The notes: generated from the letters alone by a model not told the origin. A DNA stretch of 64,000 nt from Orthonyx spaldingii (GCA_013397795.1 VZTJ01002466.1:34260-98259); one strand, 5' to 3'. Shown: positions 13,612-27,002, counted from the stretch's first letter. Translations and numbers: made by a program.

Positions 13612-16600
13612 CATTAGCCATTTTGATTCCTGGGCACCAAAATTAGGAGCTACATAAACTCCTTTGTAGCACATCATAGGCACCTATTGATTTAACCCTC
13701 TCTAATCTTCAGTCCCTTCAGAATATACTCAAAATTATTTTCCCCAGGCTATTTATAAGATCATTTGCTATTCTCTAGCAATGTTAATAGTGAATATAGC
13801 TGCCTTGCATCACATTTCCCATCAGCTAATTATGTGCACAGTCAACCACATTGAAGGATCCTCACTGTTCTCACATCCTAGGTTTCACTATCTACCAGCA
13901 GATCCAAAGGTGGATCTCTTCAGGAGGTAATTTTTCTCCATTATCCCTGGTGCTAGCACTTGTTGCTACAGCTCCTGTGAAAAAAATTCATTATAAGCTA
14001 CTGGCTCCAAAATGATGTTTATTGGGTACCATATATGGTTACCTAAAGCACCATTGGCCTTTCTGTGCAAATATAAATACCAGTTTAATACTCTGACATG
14101 TTTATTTATTCTAGACCTGATCTATCCAGGCTGCCAAGTTTGTGTTTGGTGGGTAGGACAGTTGACAAAGCAGTGGTGCCTGCCAGCAGCTCCTTTAGCT
14201 GGCCATACTCAATATCACAAGCTGCAGGATCAACATTTCTAAAAGTTACTAATTATTACAGTAGGTCACCTGTTTTCCAAAATAGGAAGTAATATACAAA
14301 CCACACTATGCTATCACCACTTAAAAGCACAGAACAGTTATAAACCTGCTATCAAAAACACGTCCAAAGTTTAGTTATACCTCTTCAAACCCCTTTTTCA
14401 CCTTGAATCCCAATCTCATCTGAATCAGTAGTGACCCTGCTTTTGTCAGAGACACTAAAACCCATTCTGACCCCACTTTAACAAGCCTCTTCTGATCATA
14501 AGATCATGCTAACCGTAAGGCCATGCAGCCACATTAACTCATCAATTTACCCAAACTACCAGCCCAGGTCCAAAGACAATCACACACAGGGCAACCTGCA
14601 CATTACTGGGAAATGCTGGTGCAGTAAATTAGCCTTCATCCAAATGCCAGCTCACACTCAAAGTACCTCTGTGACTGAGAAATTCTCAGTCATTGACTGC
14701 ACAATCTTTTCTGATTCTTCTCAAAACTTCATCCTGTTTCATCATGGACACATTAGTCCACTATTTGACCCACTAAATTCAATGACAAAAGAGGAAAGAA
14801 CTTGTCTCCGTTGACATATTCTAGTCCTAAACATAGATTGTTCCAATAAAATAACTAAAATAAAGGTTACTGCATGTGACACTTCTAGTGGAGAAAAATC
14901 TTCCTCACCACATCAGTATCACTTTACAATTGCAGTGGTAGAGTGGTGTGACTGGAGCACTGGAGAACAACTAGCTTTTGAAGATCACACAAAGTATTTG
15001 TTAGATATCTCCACAGGAACCTGTTCATTTCTTTCTAAGGAGGAAGGCAGGCGGCTGGGCCCCAAAATCATATTATTAAAGTCAAGCAGTGAAAAATACC
15101 TATTCTGACTCAGGCACATAACAGCAAATTCAAATATACCCGAGCCTCACAGGTAGAGAACACCTGTGTGTTTTCCTCCATTTTGCAGTAACATACTTCC
15201 TCCCCTCTCAACTAATTTCAATAGGTTTAAGTCAAAAAAAAAAAACAACCCAATCTCTTACCCTAAAGTTAAGACCACCCACAAAGTGGAGTACTATGAA
15301 AGGGGAACAAAAACAGAACAAAAACCCCAGAGCACTCTCAAACTGAAGGCCCCAGAATTAGTTTAAATGGCACCTCAGGATCATGTACAGGAAGGCAGAA
15401 TGCTAAAGTGTTATAGATATGTGTCAATATATACATGAGCAATGTACACATCTGTAATATGTTGTAATCTTTCTGGAATATGTTGTCACTTTAAAGTAAT
15501 TATAGGATACAGAGTGGTAGGAAAAAAATCACTGAAAGTGAAGCTCAGACTTCTGAATCCACAATAAAGCATGTAATTACCTGTTCTTCTTAGCTGGTGA
15601 ACAACTGTAAAGATATAAAAGTCAATAAAAGGAGCAGGTGTTCACGCACTACTCTTGAGCATTTTTAATACCCTTTCAAGTATGCTTTTCCCACTCATAG
15701 AATGGTGATCATACTGTGCTAGGTATGTCAGCTGTGCAGGCTTATGGCTAATTCCACTGCTGTTAAGAGAAGAAATATAATTTAGCAAAACATGATGAAT
15801 TTCTGTCAACCTGACTGGAGTTGCCTGTCCGTTGTGTTGTTGCCCAGCATTTTGACAGTGAAGACTTGGAAAAGCAAGTTAAAGGCTCTTTGTGTGCTTG
15901 CTCAGGCTAAGAGGAGTTCCACTTTATACCCCTATCTAGGAAGGACATAACTGCCATTTGGTGACTTTCCTTGCTTTCTCTCTTCTTCTCTCCCTCATAC
16001 TACAGAGATTAGAACAGCATACTTGACAAATACCATATGTTCTTATATGGTACGCTCCATAACTACCCTTTACTCCTGTGCAAATTTGTTAGACTAGAGA
16101 AATACATTTCACAGGGCAAACTAGAAACTGGTATAACAGAGCCTTCTTCTGATACTATTCCTTATTTTGCTACTTCCTGTATCTTGTACAATCCTTAGAT
16201 ATCCATTTTCCATACTTGCTGTATTTTCCAGCAGCCCTGGAGACTATTACATTAACATGCATAATTGGATTGTGATCTTTTATGTTTGCAATTCACTGTG
16301 AATTCTTTCAGTTTTGTGTGCTGTGTTTTTGGCAAAAGCCTATAATTATGTAGATTTCTTTTAAAAATCTGATTTTCAGAAGTTGCTTGCATATGGTTTA
16401 TGGCTAGTATCATGTTTTAATGGTAGGTATGAATTCAGGTCTTTTGATTGTTGGCTGTAAAATTACTTTGGGAGGGCACTGACAATGAATTATTTCTGTA
16501 ATTTCTTGGAAAGCTCAGTGCTTCAAAACCAAGTGACGACAGAATCATACCAGTGCTCTACTTTGACCTTTGCCAATATTGAAGTTTACCAAGTTTTAAT

Positions 16601-18606
16601 GTGCCAGGAAAGGATTTTTATGAATCTGCATTAGAAATAAATACATGTTACTGTATTTATGTACATTTATATGTACATGAACTGCAACATATTAAACAGT
16701 AGGGTATGTTTTTATACTAATAACTCCTGAGCAGCTACCCTTAGCTCATTCTGTGTAAATCTGATAAAACTCTCTGCATTGGGTGAGAGGATGTTCTAAA
16801 ATTAGCTTGAAGAAATGTAGGCAAGTTTCTGCAAATCCTCCGGTGTTCTGTCTCTATATAAACCATTTCCAGTGTTGTTTCTTTCAATGGCTTTTAGTGT
16901 TGTACCGTGATATTCAATAAGGTTATTCCATAAAAAGGTAATAAAAATAGTATTAACCTCAGAGACCACAGAAGAATAGAGTTAAATAAAACAGGTCAAT
17001 GACACTGATTACTTCCCATTGGTTTACCTCAGGATCAAAGGTAATGAAACAGTGATTTGAGCAGGATAGAAAGAACCTGTCTAATATACTGCAACAGCAA
17101 AAAGCTTATGCTGCTTTTTTAAACATTGCACCCAATGCATCTAAAGCACATATAATCCTCAGACCTATATCTAAGGATTAGTTGATGTAGTTTGGTTACG
17201 AGTTCTCTGAAAATCAGTGGTGAATGTATCAAAGGTCATTCAGATTCTCTTTTAATCTTGCTAGTTTGCATATAAAATAGTTTTGTTGCAACCAAATTGC
17301 TGGTAGGTTTTGCTGACAAAGGAGGCAATATTTGTGAATACTTTTTGATGCACTGTTGAGCAAATGATGCATCTGATTCATCTTGACTTTTATTTTGTTG
17401 GTGGTGCATGTCCTTCTCAGAAAATAGTGTTTACAACAGTTCTGACTATATATAAAGGTGTGATTTGATTAATATATGAAAAACCTCCATAATCTACATG
17501 GATTACATTTTACATGCATGCAATTTTCTCAATATACCTAGGTAGGAATACTTTCCTTAGGAACATTTATTCAGATGCTAGAGAAAAAGAAACTGTACTT
17601 TAAAGCAAGTGAAAAAATATCTGAGGAGAGTAAAGATCTGGAGACAGAATAGTAAAATCATCATAGTTTTTTTTTTCTAAATTGAGTATTGTTTCTTATA
17701 AAATAAAAAGGGAACTTGGCATAACAGAGTGCCAGGTTATTCCTTTCTTGGAACTCTGTTTTAACTACATCTATTATCCCAGTAAGCTTTGCAGGATACT
17801 TGAAGCCAACATGGGACACACACAGGTGTTTCCTGATGCTTGGCACTCCGTGACAAACTGTTCTAAGTGCAGAGCATTAGGTGGATAGACTACACACCTC
17901 CCAGAAGAGAGGTGCAGTGACAGAAGATGTGCTTTTTCTGGATAAGCATTCTTCCTTGGAGTCCTGCTACCTTTGAGAGATCTTTGAAACACATGGTATT
18001 TTCCTTTATTCAGGTACTCAGTTATGCACTTTACAGATGCTTATATTTAATGACCAAAAGATTTCTGATGTACAGTGATACCTTACCTCCTCGCATCTTT
18101 GCCAACAGAGCTTTCTCCTCAAGAAGCATCTCTCCAAGATGTGGTGAGTTTTCTGTGAAGCTGGTGGGACCTGCAGCTGTTCCTCACAGTCATGATTCAG
18201 CCTGTGCCACTAATTACTCTCAGTATAAACCCCACTTCTTTCCAAGCCCATTAAGAAATTTTTATTGTATTATATGGAGTTTTCAAGACATTTTTGTCCA
18301 CAAAGCCTCTCTGATTCCAGTGGTTCCTCATAAAGATACTGAAGTCACCATTCCAGACTAATTCATCTTTGCATGGTCTAGAAACTAACAAATAATTCTC
18401 TTTCACACAAGTGAGACTGGAGGAATTTCTTTCCTTCCAAACACTCTGAATAAAAGGCATTAATTTACCACGTGTCTTTGACTACTGATTCTTGTTTATA
18501 ATCCAGTAGACTTCTTTTTGCTCTCAGCTGTACTGGTTTGGGATTTTTGTGTGTTCTAGAGCCTTCATTACCATCAATTGCTTTCCCATGCTTGAACAAC
18601 CAGTGG

Positions 18607-18645
18607 GGTTTTTTTGGTGTTTTATTTTGGTTTTTTTTGGTTTTT
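18607..18645 (+). repeat. T/G-rich tract abutting the assembly gap
   Basis: A GGTTTT-like tract that runs directly into the N block. The sequence very likely continues into the gap, and the homopolymers may be why the assembly broke here. Confidence 0.85.
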
Positions 18646-18702
18646 NNNNNNNNNNNNNNNNNNNNNNNNNNNNNNNNNNNNNNNNNNNNNNNNNNNNNNN
18701 NN
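18646..18702. other. Assembly gap (57 N)
   Basis: Fifty-seven unresolved bases. The left flank is T/G-rich and the right flank resumes with TTTGTGGGG, so the missing part is probably more of the same tract. Its true length is unknown. Confidence 0.99.
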
Positions 18703-20563
18703 TTTGTGGGGAAGGGCAGACACACTATGCTCAGAGATACCAACAAATGGGTCTTTGTGCTGTGTATGACTACATGGTTGCAACAGATATCCTCATTGTA
18801 CAAGTTCGACACACCAGACCCCACCTGAGTTTGATCTAAGTTATAAACAGTCTCAACATCTCAACGTCATCCAAACAGCATTTATAACTGGATTTATCAG
18901 CAATTCCACCTGCACTGGGTCTAAAGTATATTTTTTTTTTTCCCAGACAAAAGATTGATTTCTGTACTGTCTAACACTTGCATTGCATGTGTTCCCAGCA
19001 TATGATGCAGCTGCAATGACTGACATATACTGTGTGCAGATAAAGCATGACTGACTTTACCTCTTTCTGTTCACTGCCATCATTTGATGACATAGAGGAA
19101 AATAGAAAAATCTATAGCAATCCCATACAATCTGTTGCCCTCAGCATAAATAATGTAGCCTGTTTGGATGAACAAACAAAAGTCCTATTTTGTCACAGAA
19201 ACGTAAACTGCTCATGTCATGACTGGTATTTTATTGCCATACCAATTACAGTGAAATTGCAGTTTCTCCTTTGAAATTACTCACCTGGGGGTTGGTTTGC
19301 AGATTTCAAATCAAGCTGCAGTAAACAAGAAATCCTCAGAAGAAAAGAAGGCTTCCCTACAAAGGGGTTTGTCTCCCACTAGCTTCCCAGGTGCTAAAAA
19401 ACAGCTTAAGAAAAAACTGCTAGCTATTTAAACACTCATTGAAAAGGAGTTTTCAGAGAAAAAAAGTTGATTTTGTGGAGTCCAGATAAGAGTAATATAA
19501 AGTAATAATAATTACCTAATAAGGCAATAAACTTTTATGCTTTCTCCTAAATAAAGGATCACGGTGTACTTTGTGACTTACCTCTGTGCTTCTCTTCACC
19601 CCTCCTAAAAGTTGAATTAAAATTGAAAGCTGGTGCAAGTAGGCTCTGCATATGATACCCAGAGTATGCCTGGTGGGTGTCACAATCATGGTCTAAGATA
19701 CCACTGAGTAGTAACAGATTCAGTAATCTGGAAGTAAGAAAAATGTTTCTGCTCTTCTGTTAAACTCTGGAAAATTAAACAAGAGGTTAAATGCAGACTG
19801 CTGGCTTCAATATAAGTATTGATGGTCCCTGTATCTTTCAAAGATATTAAATGATGAATCAATATAATTTCCCTCTGAAGTGATAACTGTCAGTTCAGAG
19901 CACTAGTACCTTCCTCTACTATGTTCCCTACCTGTGGCATTCAGAGGTGTGCTGGCCACAGGACCGAAGTACTGTAACTCAAGTATCTAGATGGAGATTA
20001 GAACAACTCTTTGGATTTTGAAGACCCATTAAATGCACTAGTAGCTAATCTGATTGCCTCTGATAGCTGTAAATGTTGTTGAAAATCATATGTCCCCTGT
20101 CTGTGTAACTGCTTGCTTGTAGAGAAAATTCCCAGGGGAGGGGGACAATAATTTTATCCTAGGCTATGGAATTTGCAAAATTAATATAATCTAAACCATC
20201 CTTTTCTGTGGCAAACTTCTCCATGGCATTTACTTAGGGTCTCTTTTACACTCTAATTTTGATTTTTCCAGTGGTTTGAATTTACAGACAGTAATTTGTC
20301 TAACAAAGGTCATAGCATACACTTGACATAATTTTTTTTCTGCTAATAAGCATGTTATCTGTGGTGTAATGCAAGAATGAAAAAGATAATTTTTCCTTGG
20401 TCAAATAATTCACTACGAAAAAATTGAATTCCATGAAGTAAGTATATGAACCTCTGAAAGTGCCATAACCCAAGTATTGCTTTGAGCCTGTTTTACAGAC
20501 AAAGTGTGTTAAAAGAAGTGGTTAAAGAAGTAAGGATGCAGGTAAAGCATATAGATGTACTAG

Positions 20564-20600
20564 AACAGCTAGTATATTTGGAAAACAGCTAGTATGTTTG
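20564..20600 (+). repeat. Short 20-bp tandem duplication
   Basis: Two adjacent copies of AACAGCTAGTATATTTGG and AACAGCTAGTATGTTTGG, offset by 20 bases and differing at one base. A local duplication with no apparent function. Confidence 0.8.
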
Positions 20601-20977
20601 GGTGGCTCATTTGGGCACACATGAACGTTTGGGGAGCAAGTCTGTTATGTCTTTCTACCATTCCCAATGCAAAAACATTTTCCACACTGTAATTTATGAA
20701 GACCATTAAGTTCTTTACCAACTTCTTCAGAATATGTGCTTAAGTCTTCCAAATGCAGGAACTGTGTATATGTTCACTTGATTACAATAAGATTTCTTTT
20801 TATATCAGTACAATCCACAGTAGTCAAAATCAGAGCTGTTTTAAAAGCACAGTCAACCAAAGAAGTAGTTATACATTAGTTCAAGTACATATATAGATGT
20901 TCAGATGCCATTCCCTCTATCTTATCACAGTTCATGATGTCAAAACCTTGAAAAGCCATTTTCTTTTGAAGAATTCC

Positions 20978-21735
20978 TAAACTGTGAACACTGGGATCGA
21001 GTGCACCATCAGCAAGTTTGCAGGTGACACCAAGCTGTGTGATGTGATTGACATGCTGGAGGGATGGGATGTCATTCAGAGGGACCTGGACAAACTTGAG
21101 AGATGGGTCCATGTGAAACTCATGAAGTTGCACAAGGCCAGATGCAAGGTCTTGCATCTGAATAAGAGCAAGGCCTGGTATCAGTACAGTTATCAAGGGA
21201 TTGAGAGAAGTCCAGCTAAGAAGAACTTGAGGGTCCTGGCAGGTAAATGGCTGGAAGTGAACTTTATCTTGATCAGCAAAATAGCAGGGTGGCCAGCAGG
21301 TCAAGGGAGGTGACCACTCTTGTGAGACCCCACTTGGAGCTCTGCTTTCAGCTCTGGAGCCTTCAGTACAGGAAAGACATAGATGTATTGGAGCAGATCC
21401 AGAAGGTAGCCACAAAAACGGCTAAAGGACTGGAGCACCTCTCCGGTGAAGACAGGCTGAGAGAGTTGGGGCTGTTCAGATGGAGCAGAAGACAAGGCTC
21501 TGGGGAGACCTCATTAAGGCATTTCAATACTTTGAGGGGAATATTGTGAGAAGAAAGATGGGGTCTCTGGCACAGGTCGTCCAGAGAGCTGGCAGATGCC
21601 CCATCACTGGAAACATTCATGGTCAGGTTGGACAGGGTTCTGAACAACCTGGTCTAGTTGAAAATGTCCCTGTCCCTTCCACAGGGGGTGGACCAGATGA
21701 CCTTCCAACCCAATCTATTCTATGATTCTGTGAAT
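20978..21735 (+). mobile_element. CR1 LINE, 5'-truncated
   Basis: A 3' piece of a chicken-repeat-1 LINE. It begins inside the reverse-transcriptase ORF at GCACCATCAGCAAGTTTGCAGG (encoding the conserved SKFAGDTKL segment) and runs through the ORF2 tail and the 3' UTR (ACCTGGTCTAGTTG...TGGACCAGATGACCTTCCAACC). It ends in CTATTCTATGATTCTGTGAA. Against the CR1 pattern as I know it, a block around 21250-21285 is missing and the reading frame shifts. CR1 copies are usually truncated at the 5' end because target-primed reverse transcription stops early. It ends in unique sequence and I see no target-site duplication. Confidence 0.95.
20984..21549 (+). pseudogene. Broken CR1 ORF2 tail
   Basis: Reverse-transcriptase C-terminal remnant spread over two overlapping frames: 20984-21313 carries SKFAGDTKLCDVIDMLEG, and 21247-21549 carries RPHLELCFQLWSLQYRKD. 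The frame break falls where the DNA lost part of the CR1 sequence. The fragment has no catalytic YxDD motif, which would lie upstream of the truncation, so it cannot encode an active enzyme. Non-functional transposon debris. Confidence 0.9.
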
Positions 21736-21922
21736 TCCACTGGAGTCCACTTGCACGTTTCAGATGAAGTTGTAGGTAGCTGTATGTAGCTGATTTTGTT
21801 GACTTCAAATTCTGACACTTGTTAGCAACAAAACAGGAAAACATTTCTACAGATTGGACTAATCAAACTTTTCTCAAAGCCAGTTTTATATTTCTATGCT
21901 TCATTTCGGCAAGTAATTTGAA

Positions 21923-21970
21923 ATATTCCATCTTGTCTTTACAGGATGATATTCCATCCCGTCTTTACAG
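21923..21970 (+). repeat. 26-bp tandem duplication
   Basis: Copies ATATTCCATCTTGTCTTTACAG (21923-21944) and ATATTCCATCCCGTCTTTACAG (21949-21970) are separated by GATG. They differ at two bases. Each copy ends in a pyrimidine-rich stretch followed by ACAG, which resembles a splice acceptor, but no exon follows. Confidence 0.85.
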
Positions 21971-22377
21971 TTGCTATTCAGTGGTAGATATGATTGCCTT
22001 TGCACCCTACCTCCTTTGCCATATAAGATGGCAATACAAATATTTCTAAAACACATTATGAAATGGTGATGTCTCATGGATGCTACTTAAAATGCAATCA
22101 CCATGAAACAGGTACTTAGACAGCATCTGGAATGTTCTTTTTTGTTTAGTACATTTTGAGAAACATTAGCAGAGAAGAAATTTAGGAAAGAGCAGTTATA
22201 GATGATTACACATCAGGAGGAATCGAATTATATCATACAAAAAGGTTTTTAACTTGTCCAAATGAAGCTGTGAAGAAATGTGTTTGAGAACTCTAGTAGG
22301 GCTTTTTGTCCCTTCTAAACTTTTCCACTGTATGACTCCCCGTCATTCTGGGAGTTCAGAGAGGATTCTCAGAATCA

Positions 22378-22445
22378 GAGTTACAGTTCTGAAAGGAACC
22401 ATACAGTAGTTCTGAAAGGAACTGTACAGAGTTACAGTTCTGAAA
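22378..22445 (+). repeat. Degenerate roughly 25-bp tandem repeat
   Basis: GAGTTACAGTTCTGAAA occurs at 22378-22394 and again at 22429-22445. A third, partial copy (AGTTCTGAAAGGAAC) lies between them, giving a period near 25 bases. A mini-satellite-like local expansion. Confidence 0.8.
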
Positions 22446-25400
22446 AAGTCTTTAAGGAAAGGTTTTGCCCAACTCTGAACTGTGGGACTGTGTTAGGAAA
22501 GAGAATGAAACTCTGGGAAAGATGTCAAAAAAAAGACTTTCCAGAAAGTTCAGGGTGGCACATGGGAACAGGATGGAGGGCAAGGAAAAGGTAAGGTTGC
22601 TTTGGAGTTCAGGAGCAAGTGGGTTTCTGTGTCTGCACAGGACTCCAGGCCAGGAGGTGAGGGTTGCCGTGTTAAGGCCTTCTTTTGAGATAAATAGAGG
22701 TTACTGATATAGCTTAACAAGTCAGAAGGACAACCTGTCCCACCACCATGTCTGTTCAGATGCAAGTGGAGAGCTCTGAAAAACCTTTGTAAGGCCTGGA
22801 TCTCATCTGGGGTTAAAGACATCTCTGAAGGAAAGAGGCTCCCAGAACAACAGGCATTTGAGTCAATGCCTGTGGCAGAGAATTTCATTACTGTATACCT
22901 GTTCTGCTACCGCTGAAGTGTTATTTTTGTATCCAGGCAGCTGATGAGTCACCTGGAATTAAACTGTTACAGCAGCCATGAGATGGATCATGGATCACAA
23001 GAGGCTGAAGGAGGAAGTAAGAAGCAGGTACCTTGATCTATCAGGATGCAGAGTGCTTCTAAACCAGAATTTACAAATTGTTAAAGATCTACATCCCAAA
23101 CAAAAAGCAAATGCTTAGGTTCTACTGACATTGAACTAAAAACAATTGTAAGGAAGAATTATATGCAATGCAAGGAAATGATGTCTTATTATTGATAGTG
23201 GAATGTAAAATATCACCAAAGTAATTGATGCATATTACATCAAATGATTCACTAAAATAACACTAGACAAACCATTGAAAATATGTCTGCATTTATGGGG
23301 AGATGAAATTAATGATCCAACATCAAGAATTTCCCTGCCAGGTATTGACATAAACTGCTGGGAAGTCTGTATGTATCTTAGCAAATCATCTAAAATATCC
23401 TTTGCATAGCTAAAGTAATGGGCTCAATGCATCTCACGTGAAACATTTGTAGTGGATTTAGTGGGACTTCTGGGACTTTCACCCATCTCAAAAGCTTGCT
23501 GTGCCATTACAAAAACCATGAGAAATTGGCATGAATCTTCACTACTTGATCCAAATTTTTAAGCTAAACACATGATTTCACTCAAAATATAGAATGATTC
23601 AAAATGCATTGTTACTGTGATATTTTCATCACAAGTACTAATTTAGTGATTATTTTTTCATTTGTATTTGTAAATATTCAGGATTCTGAAAGTAAGTTAA
23701 TATGAATATAGAGTTTCTATGGCTGTTCAAATGGATCAAAGGACCAATACAGTTCCTTGAATTGTGTGTGGTATTGCAGTGCCACCTGAGTCAGAGCCAA
23801 AACTGAGATTGTATACTGAAAAGAAAAAGTTATTACTTAATAATTAAGAAGTGTCTGAATCATGCTTCAAGAAGGATTAAGTATAAAAAAATAATTAAAA
23901 CAGTCTTAACAAATGTCAGTCAGTAAAATAATATAAAATAAAATTTCAGGGAAAAAAGCCAAGGCATACTTCCCTGCCACCCACGAACAGAATGAAAGAG
24001 GATAATTAGAATATATAATTAGTAGCAAGAGAGGTACATTCATTACCTTATGAAATCGAAAATGAAGTCCTGATTAAGATTTATAATTAATGTTTTTCAA
24101 ATAGTGATCTGCAAATCTTATTTATTTTATGCAAAAAATATTCTGCTTGGTCTTAACTCTTCAGTTTGTTCTGGGTTCACTTTCATGTTTCTATCTAGAA
24201 AATAACTCGTAGTTAAAATGCCATAAAATTTTTTCAATCTCTTTTCCAGGTCAGTATTCTCTAGATTTTGCCATAAGAATGTTAGGAATTTAAGAAAAGA
24301 AGAATTGCAAAGGTGGTTTTTGTATAACTAATGTTTAGCAGATAAAATAATTCCTAAACTCTTTAAGAGCTTCTATTTTATGCCTTAGGTTTTCCTTTAA
24401 TTCTTTGGAAATTACAGTTTGAATAGCCACTCCTCTAAACCTGCAGTTTGATATCTACAGCTCTGGAATAGGTCACTAGAACCAGAACTTGAAACAGTGC
24501 ACCAGGACCAAATCTTTCCTTGTGATCTATTGTCAGTCTGTTTTGCAGGTGTAGGTAATCTAACAGTACTTTTAAAGACATCCTTCTATTCACCACTCAG
24601 CAACCTTTTTTCAATACCAGTGAAATCAACTCCCCCAATCACAATTGTATTTAGCCAATGACTGACATTTCAAGTTTTCTATGCTTCTACACAGACAGTA
24701 AGGGCTTGATATTTGGAATATTATTTATATACTGAGTGATGGCTCTGCAGGTTGTGTTGTCTTGCCTATTATATAGACAAACAACTTTTCATGCAGGAAA
24801 TTGTGCATGTATTATTTTCCTTTCTCTTTCTTTATGGCCAGGAAAATAATATGAATACTTACAGCCAGTCACACAATAAAGTAATTGAAGGTCAGGTGGA
24901 ATATGTTTCTTGTATCCAGGATGAAATTTTCCTTATTTTACTGTTGGTGTCATGCCCACAACAATAAGCAGCTTTAAAAATTGACAGATTTATCATCTTG
25001 ACATGCAATTTTCTGGGTAACTTTTCCAAAGCTGTGATTAAGCTATGAAGCTATTTCTACTTGGAAAAATAAACTGGTTATGATGATGTACAGATTTTTT
25101 TACTATATTCATTTTTTTTCTTGAGTTCTAACCTTGGTCTCTGGTACTGAGGATATTAAATTCCTGGGACTGATAATTATGTTTAGTGCTTAAGAACTGG
25201 AGAAAAAGTCATGGTGTTGTATTGATGGTGTTGAAAATACTGTGATTTAGTCAATCTTTGGAGCAAAGAGTTAAAGCCTTAGTGTATGGAATGCTTTCTC
25301 CAGACAAAAATTATTATTTTAAAAGTTGGTAATATATTGCACATGGAAACAACAACAGCATTATAAAACTATGGGCTATGTGGTAAATAGGAGAAAGGTG

Positions 25401-25702
25401 TAAAATAGGGAACTGTATAATCATAATCATGAAAATCCAAGCAGTCAGGTCTAAAAATCAGTGGTGAAATGTGACATATATATGATTTGCCATATAAATG
25501 ATTAAAGTCGAGTAATTATTTTGAAACAGCTTTACAGGGAATGAAACATTTTACTTTTCAGAAAGACTATAATTTCAGGAGAGATTAAACTGATTGTATA
25601 GCCCAAAGTATTAAAGTTAGCACAGAGCAATTGTGACAAGTTTGCAACTCTTCTCAGGTCTGTCTACTCGAAACTAAATTCATTGAACTAAGGAATTATT
25701 GT

Positions 25703-26357
25703 AGTGCAATCATCATGTAGTTCCACAAGCCCATGTGAAACATCCTGCACCTGGGCTGGGGCAATCCCAAGCACCAATACAATTTGGACAGAGAATGAAC
25801 TGAGAGAAGCCCTCTCCCTGAGGAGAAGGACTTGGAGCTGTTGGTGGATGTAAGCTTGACATGACCCAGAAACGTGCCGTTTCAGCCCAGAAAGACAACC
25901 ATGTCCTTGGCTGCATCAACAGAACCATGATCAGCAAGTCAAGGAAGGTGACTCTCCTCCTCTACTCCACTCTTATAATACCTCACCTAGAGTACAGTAT
26001 CTAGCTCTGGGGTCCCAAGGAAAGGCATTGATCTACTGGAACAAATCCAGAGGGCCCCAAAGATGACCAGAGGCTGGAGCACCTCTTCTATGAAAACAGT
26101 CTGAGAGAGTTGGGGTTGTTCAGCCTGGAGAAAACTCCAGGGAGACCTCAGAACAGCCTTCCAGTACCTAAAGAAACCTATAAGAAATCTGAAGAGGGTC
26201 TGTTTACAAGGGCATGCAGTGATACACAAAGGGTAATTGTTTTAAACTCAAAGAGGGTAGATTTAGATTAGATATTAGGAATAAATTTTTTACTATGAGG
26301 ATGGTAAGACACTGGAACAGTTTGTCCAGAGAAGTTATGGCTGTCAATACCTGGAAG
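25703..26357 (+). mobile_element. Outer CR1 LINE, left part (interrupted)
   Basis: ORF2 tail of a CR1 copy, recognisable from CATCCTGCACCTGGGCTGGGGCAATCCCAAGCACC through AGAGAGTTGGGGTTGTTCAGCCTGGAG, AAACTCAAAGAGGGTAGATTTAGATTAGATATTAGG and CAGAGAAGTTATGGCTGTCAATACCTGGAAG. It stops abruptly after CCTGGAAG, just where the CR1 pattern should read GTGTTCAAGGCCAGG. That continuation is found at 27003, after a second CR1. The frame is broken in several places, so it is non-coding. Confidence 0.95.
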
Positions 26358-27002
26358 CTGGAAAGCTGCCTGACAGAAAGGGTCCTGGGGGTACTGACTG
26401 ACACCTGACTGAATATGAGTCAGGCCCATCTCAGGCATAGTGTGGCCATCAGGACCAGGGCAATGATTTTCTCCTTGTGCTTGGCACTGGTGAGGCTGCA
26501 CCTCAAATCCTGTGTTCAGTTTTGGGCCCCTCACTACAAAAAAGACATTGAGGTGCAGGAGTGTGTCCAGAGGTGGGCAGCGGAGCTGGTGAAGGGTCTG
26601 GAGCACAAGTCCTACACGGAGCAGCTGAGGGTACCAGGGTTGTTCAGTCCAGAGAAAAGAAGGCTCAAGGGAGATCACAACTGCCTGAAAGGAGGTTATA
26701 GTGAGGTGGGAGTCAGCTGCTTTTCCCAGGCAACAAGCAAAAGGAGAGGGGTAAAAAGCCTCAGTTTGTGCCAGGGAAGGTTCAGGTTGGATATTAAAAA
26801 TTTCTTCGCTGAAGCAGTGGTTAAGCATTGGAACAAGCTGCCCAGGGAAGCAGTGGAGTCACCATCAGTGGAAGAGTTCAAAAAACAAACGGATGTAGCA
26901 TTTCACAATATAGTTTAGTGGGTATGGTGGTATTAGGTACCACCATATTGGACTTGATGATCTTGGATGTCTTTTCCAAGCTTATTGATTCTATGATTCT
27001 GT
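26358..27002 (+). mobile_element. Inner CR1 LINE nested in another CR1
   Basis: A CR1 of a different subfamily from its host. It begins CTGGAAAGCTGCCTGACAG inside ORF2, has its own 3' UTR (GGACTTGATGATCTTGGATGTCTTTTCC) and ends ATTGATTCTATGATTCTGTG. It lies in the same direction as the outer copy and splits it. The 5' end is truncated and the 3' end complete, as expected from target-primed reverse transcription. GAAG at 26354-26357 and 27003-27006 flanks it and could be a short target-site duplication, though CR1 often makes none and four bases can match by chance. Confidence 0.93.
26415..26918 (+). pseudogene. CR1 ORF2 C-terminal tail, still open
   Basis: An uninterrupted 167-codon frame inside the inner CR1. 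It reads through the ORF2 tail with family hallmarks: VRLHLKSCVQFWAPHYKKD near residues 26-44, LVKGLEHKSYTEQLR near 58-72, and HWNKLPREAVESPSVEEFK near 137-155, ending at the natural CR1 stop before the 3' UTR. Endonuclease and polymerase catalytic segments are absent, lost with the 5' end, so it is not an active gene. The open frame suggests this insertion is younger than the frame-broken CR1 around it. The first ATG is only where the open frame happens to begin; it is not a real start. Confidence 0.9.

Larger units (their letters stand above)
2784..20977. other. Long unique AT-rich stretch, no gene seen
   Basis: About 18 kb with no recognisable exon chain, RNA gene or clear transposon. Frames of up to 144 codons occur (for example 14506-14814 and 17927-18361 on +), but none shows a known domain or repeated motif. 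Small items inside: an A20 run at 5563-5582, three copies of TAATGCAG at 8281-8304, a possible tRNA-derived SINE near 10.8 kb, a 16-bp palindrome at 12643-12658, a T/G-rich tract at 13561-13611, the assembly gap at 18646-18702, and a 20-bp tandem pair near 20564-20600. Confidence 0.6.
21736..25702. other. Unique DNA between CR1 copies, no gene seen
   Basis: No exon or RNA gene is supported. It contains a 26-bp tandem duplication at 21923-21970, a degenerate roughly 25-bp repeat at 22378-22445, and a GC-richer patch at about 22550-22900 that is open on both strands but not recognisable. Confidence 0.55.

Noticed and set aside
14506..14814. 102-codon open frame on the + strand
   Set aside because: No family resemblance and no supporting exon structure; length is within chance range.
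17927..18361. 144-codon open frame on the + strand
   Set aside because: No recognisable domain, irregular composition, and no splice or promoter context. One or two frames of this length are expected in 64 kb of six-frame AT-rich DNA.
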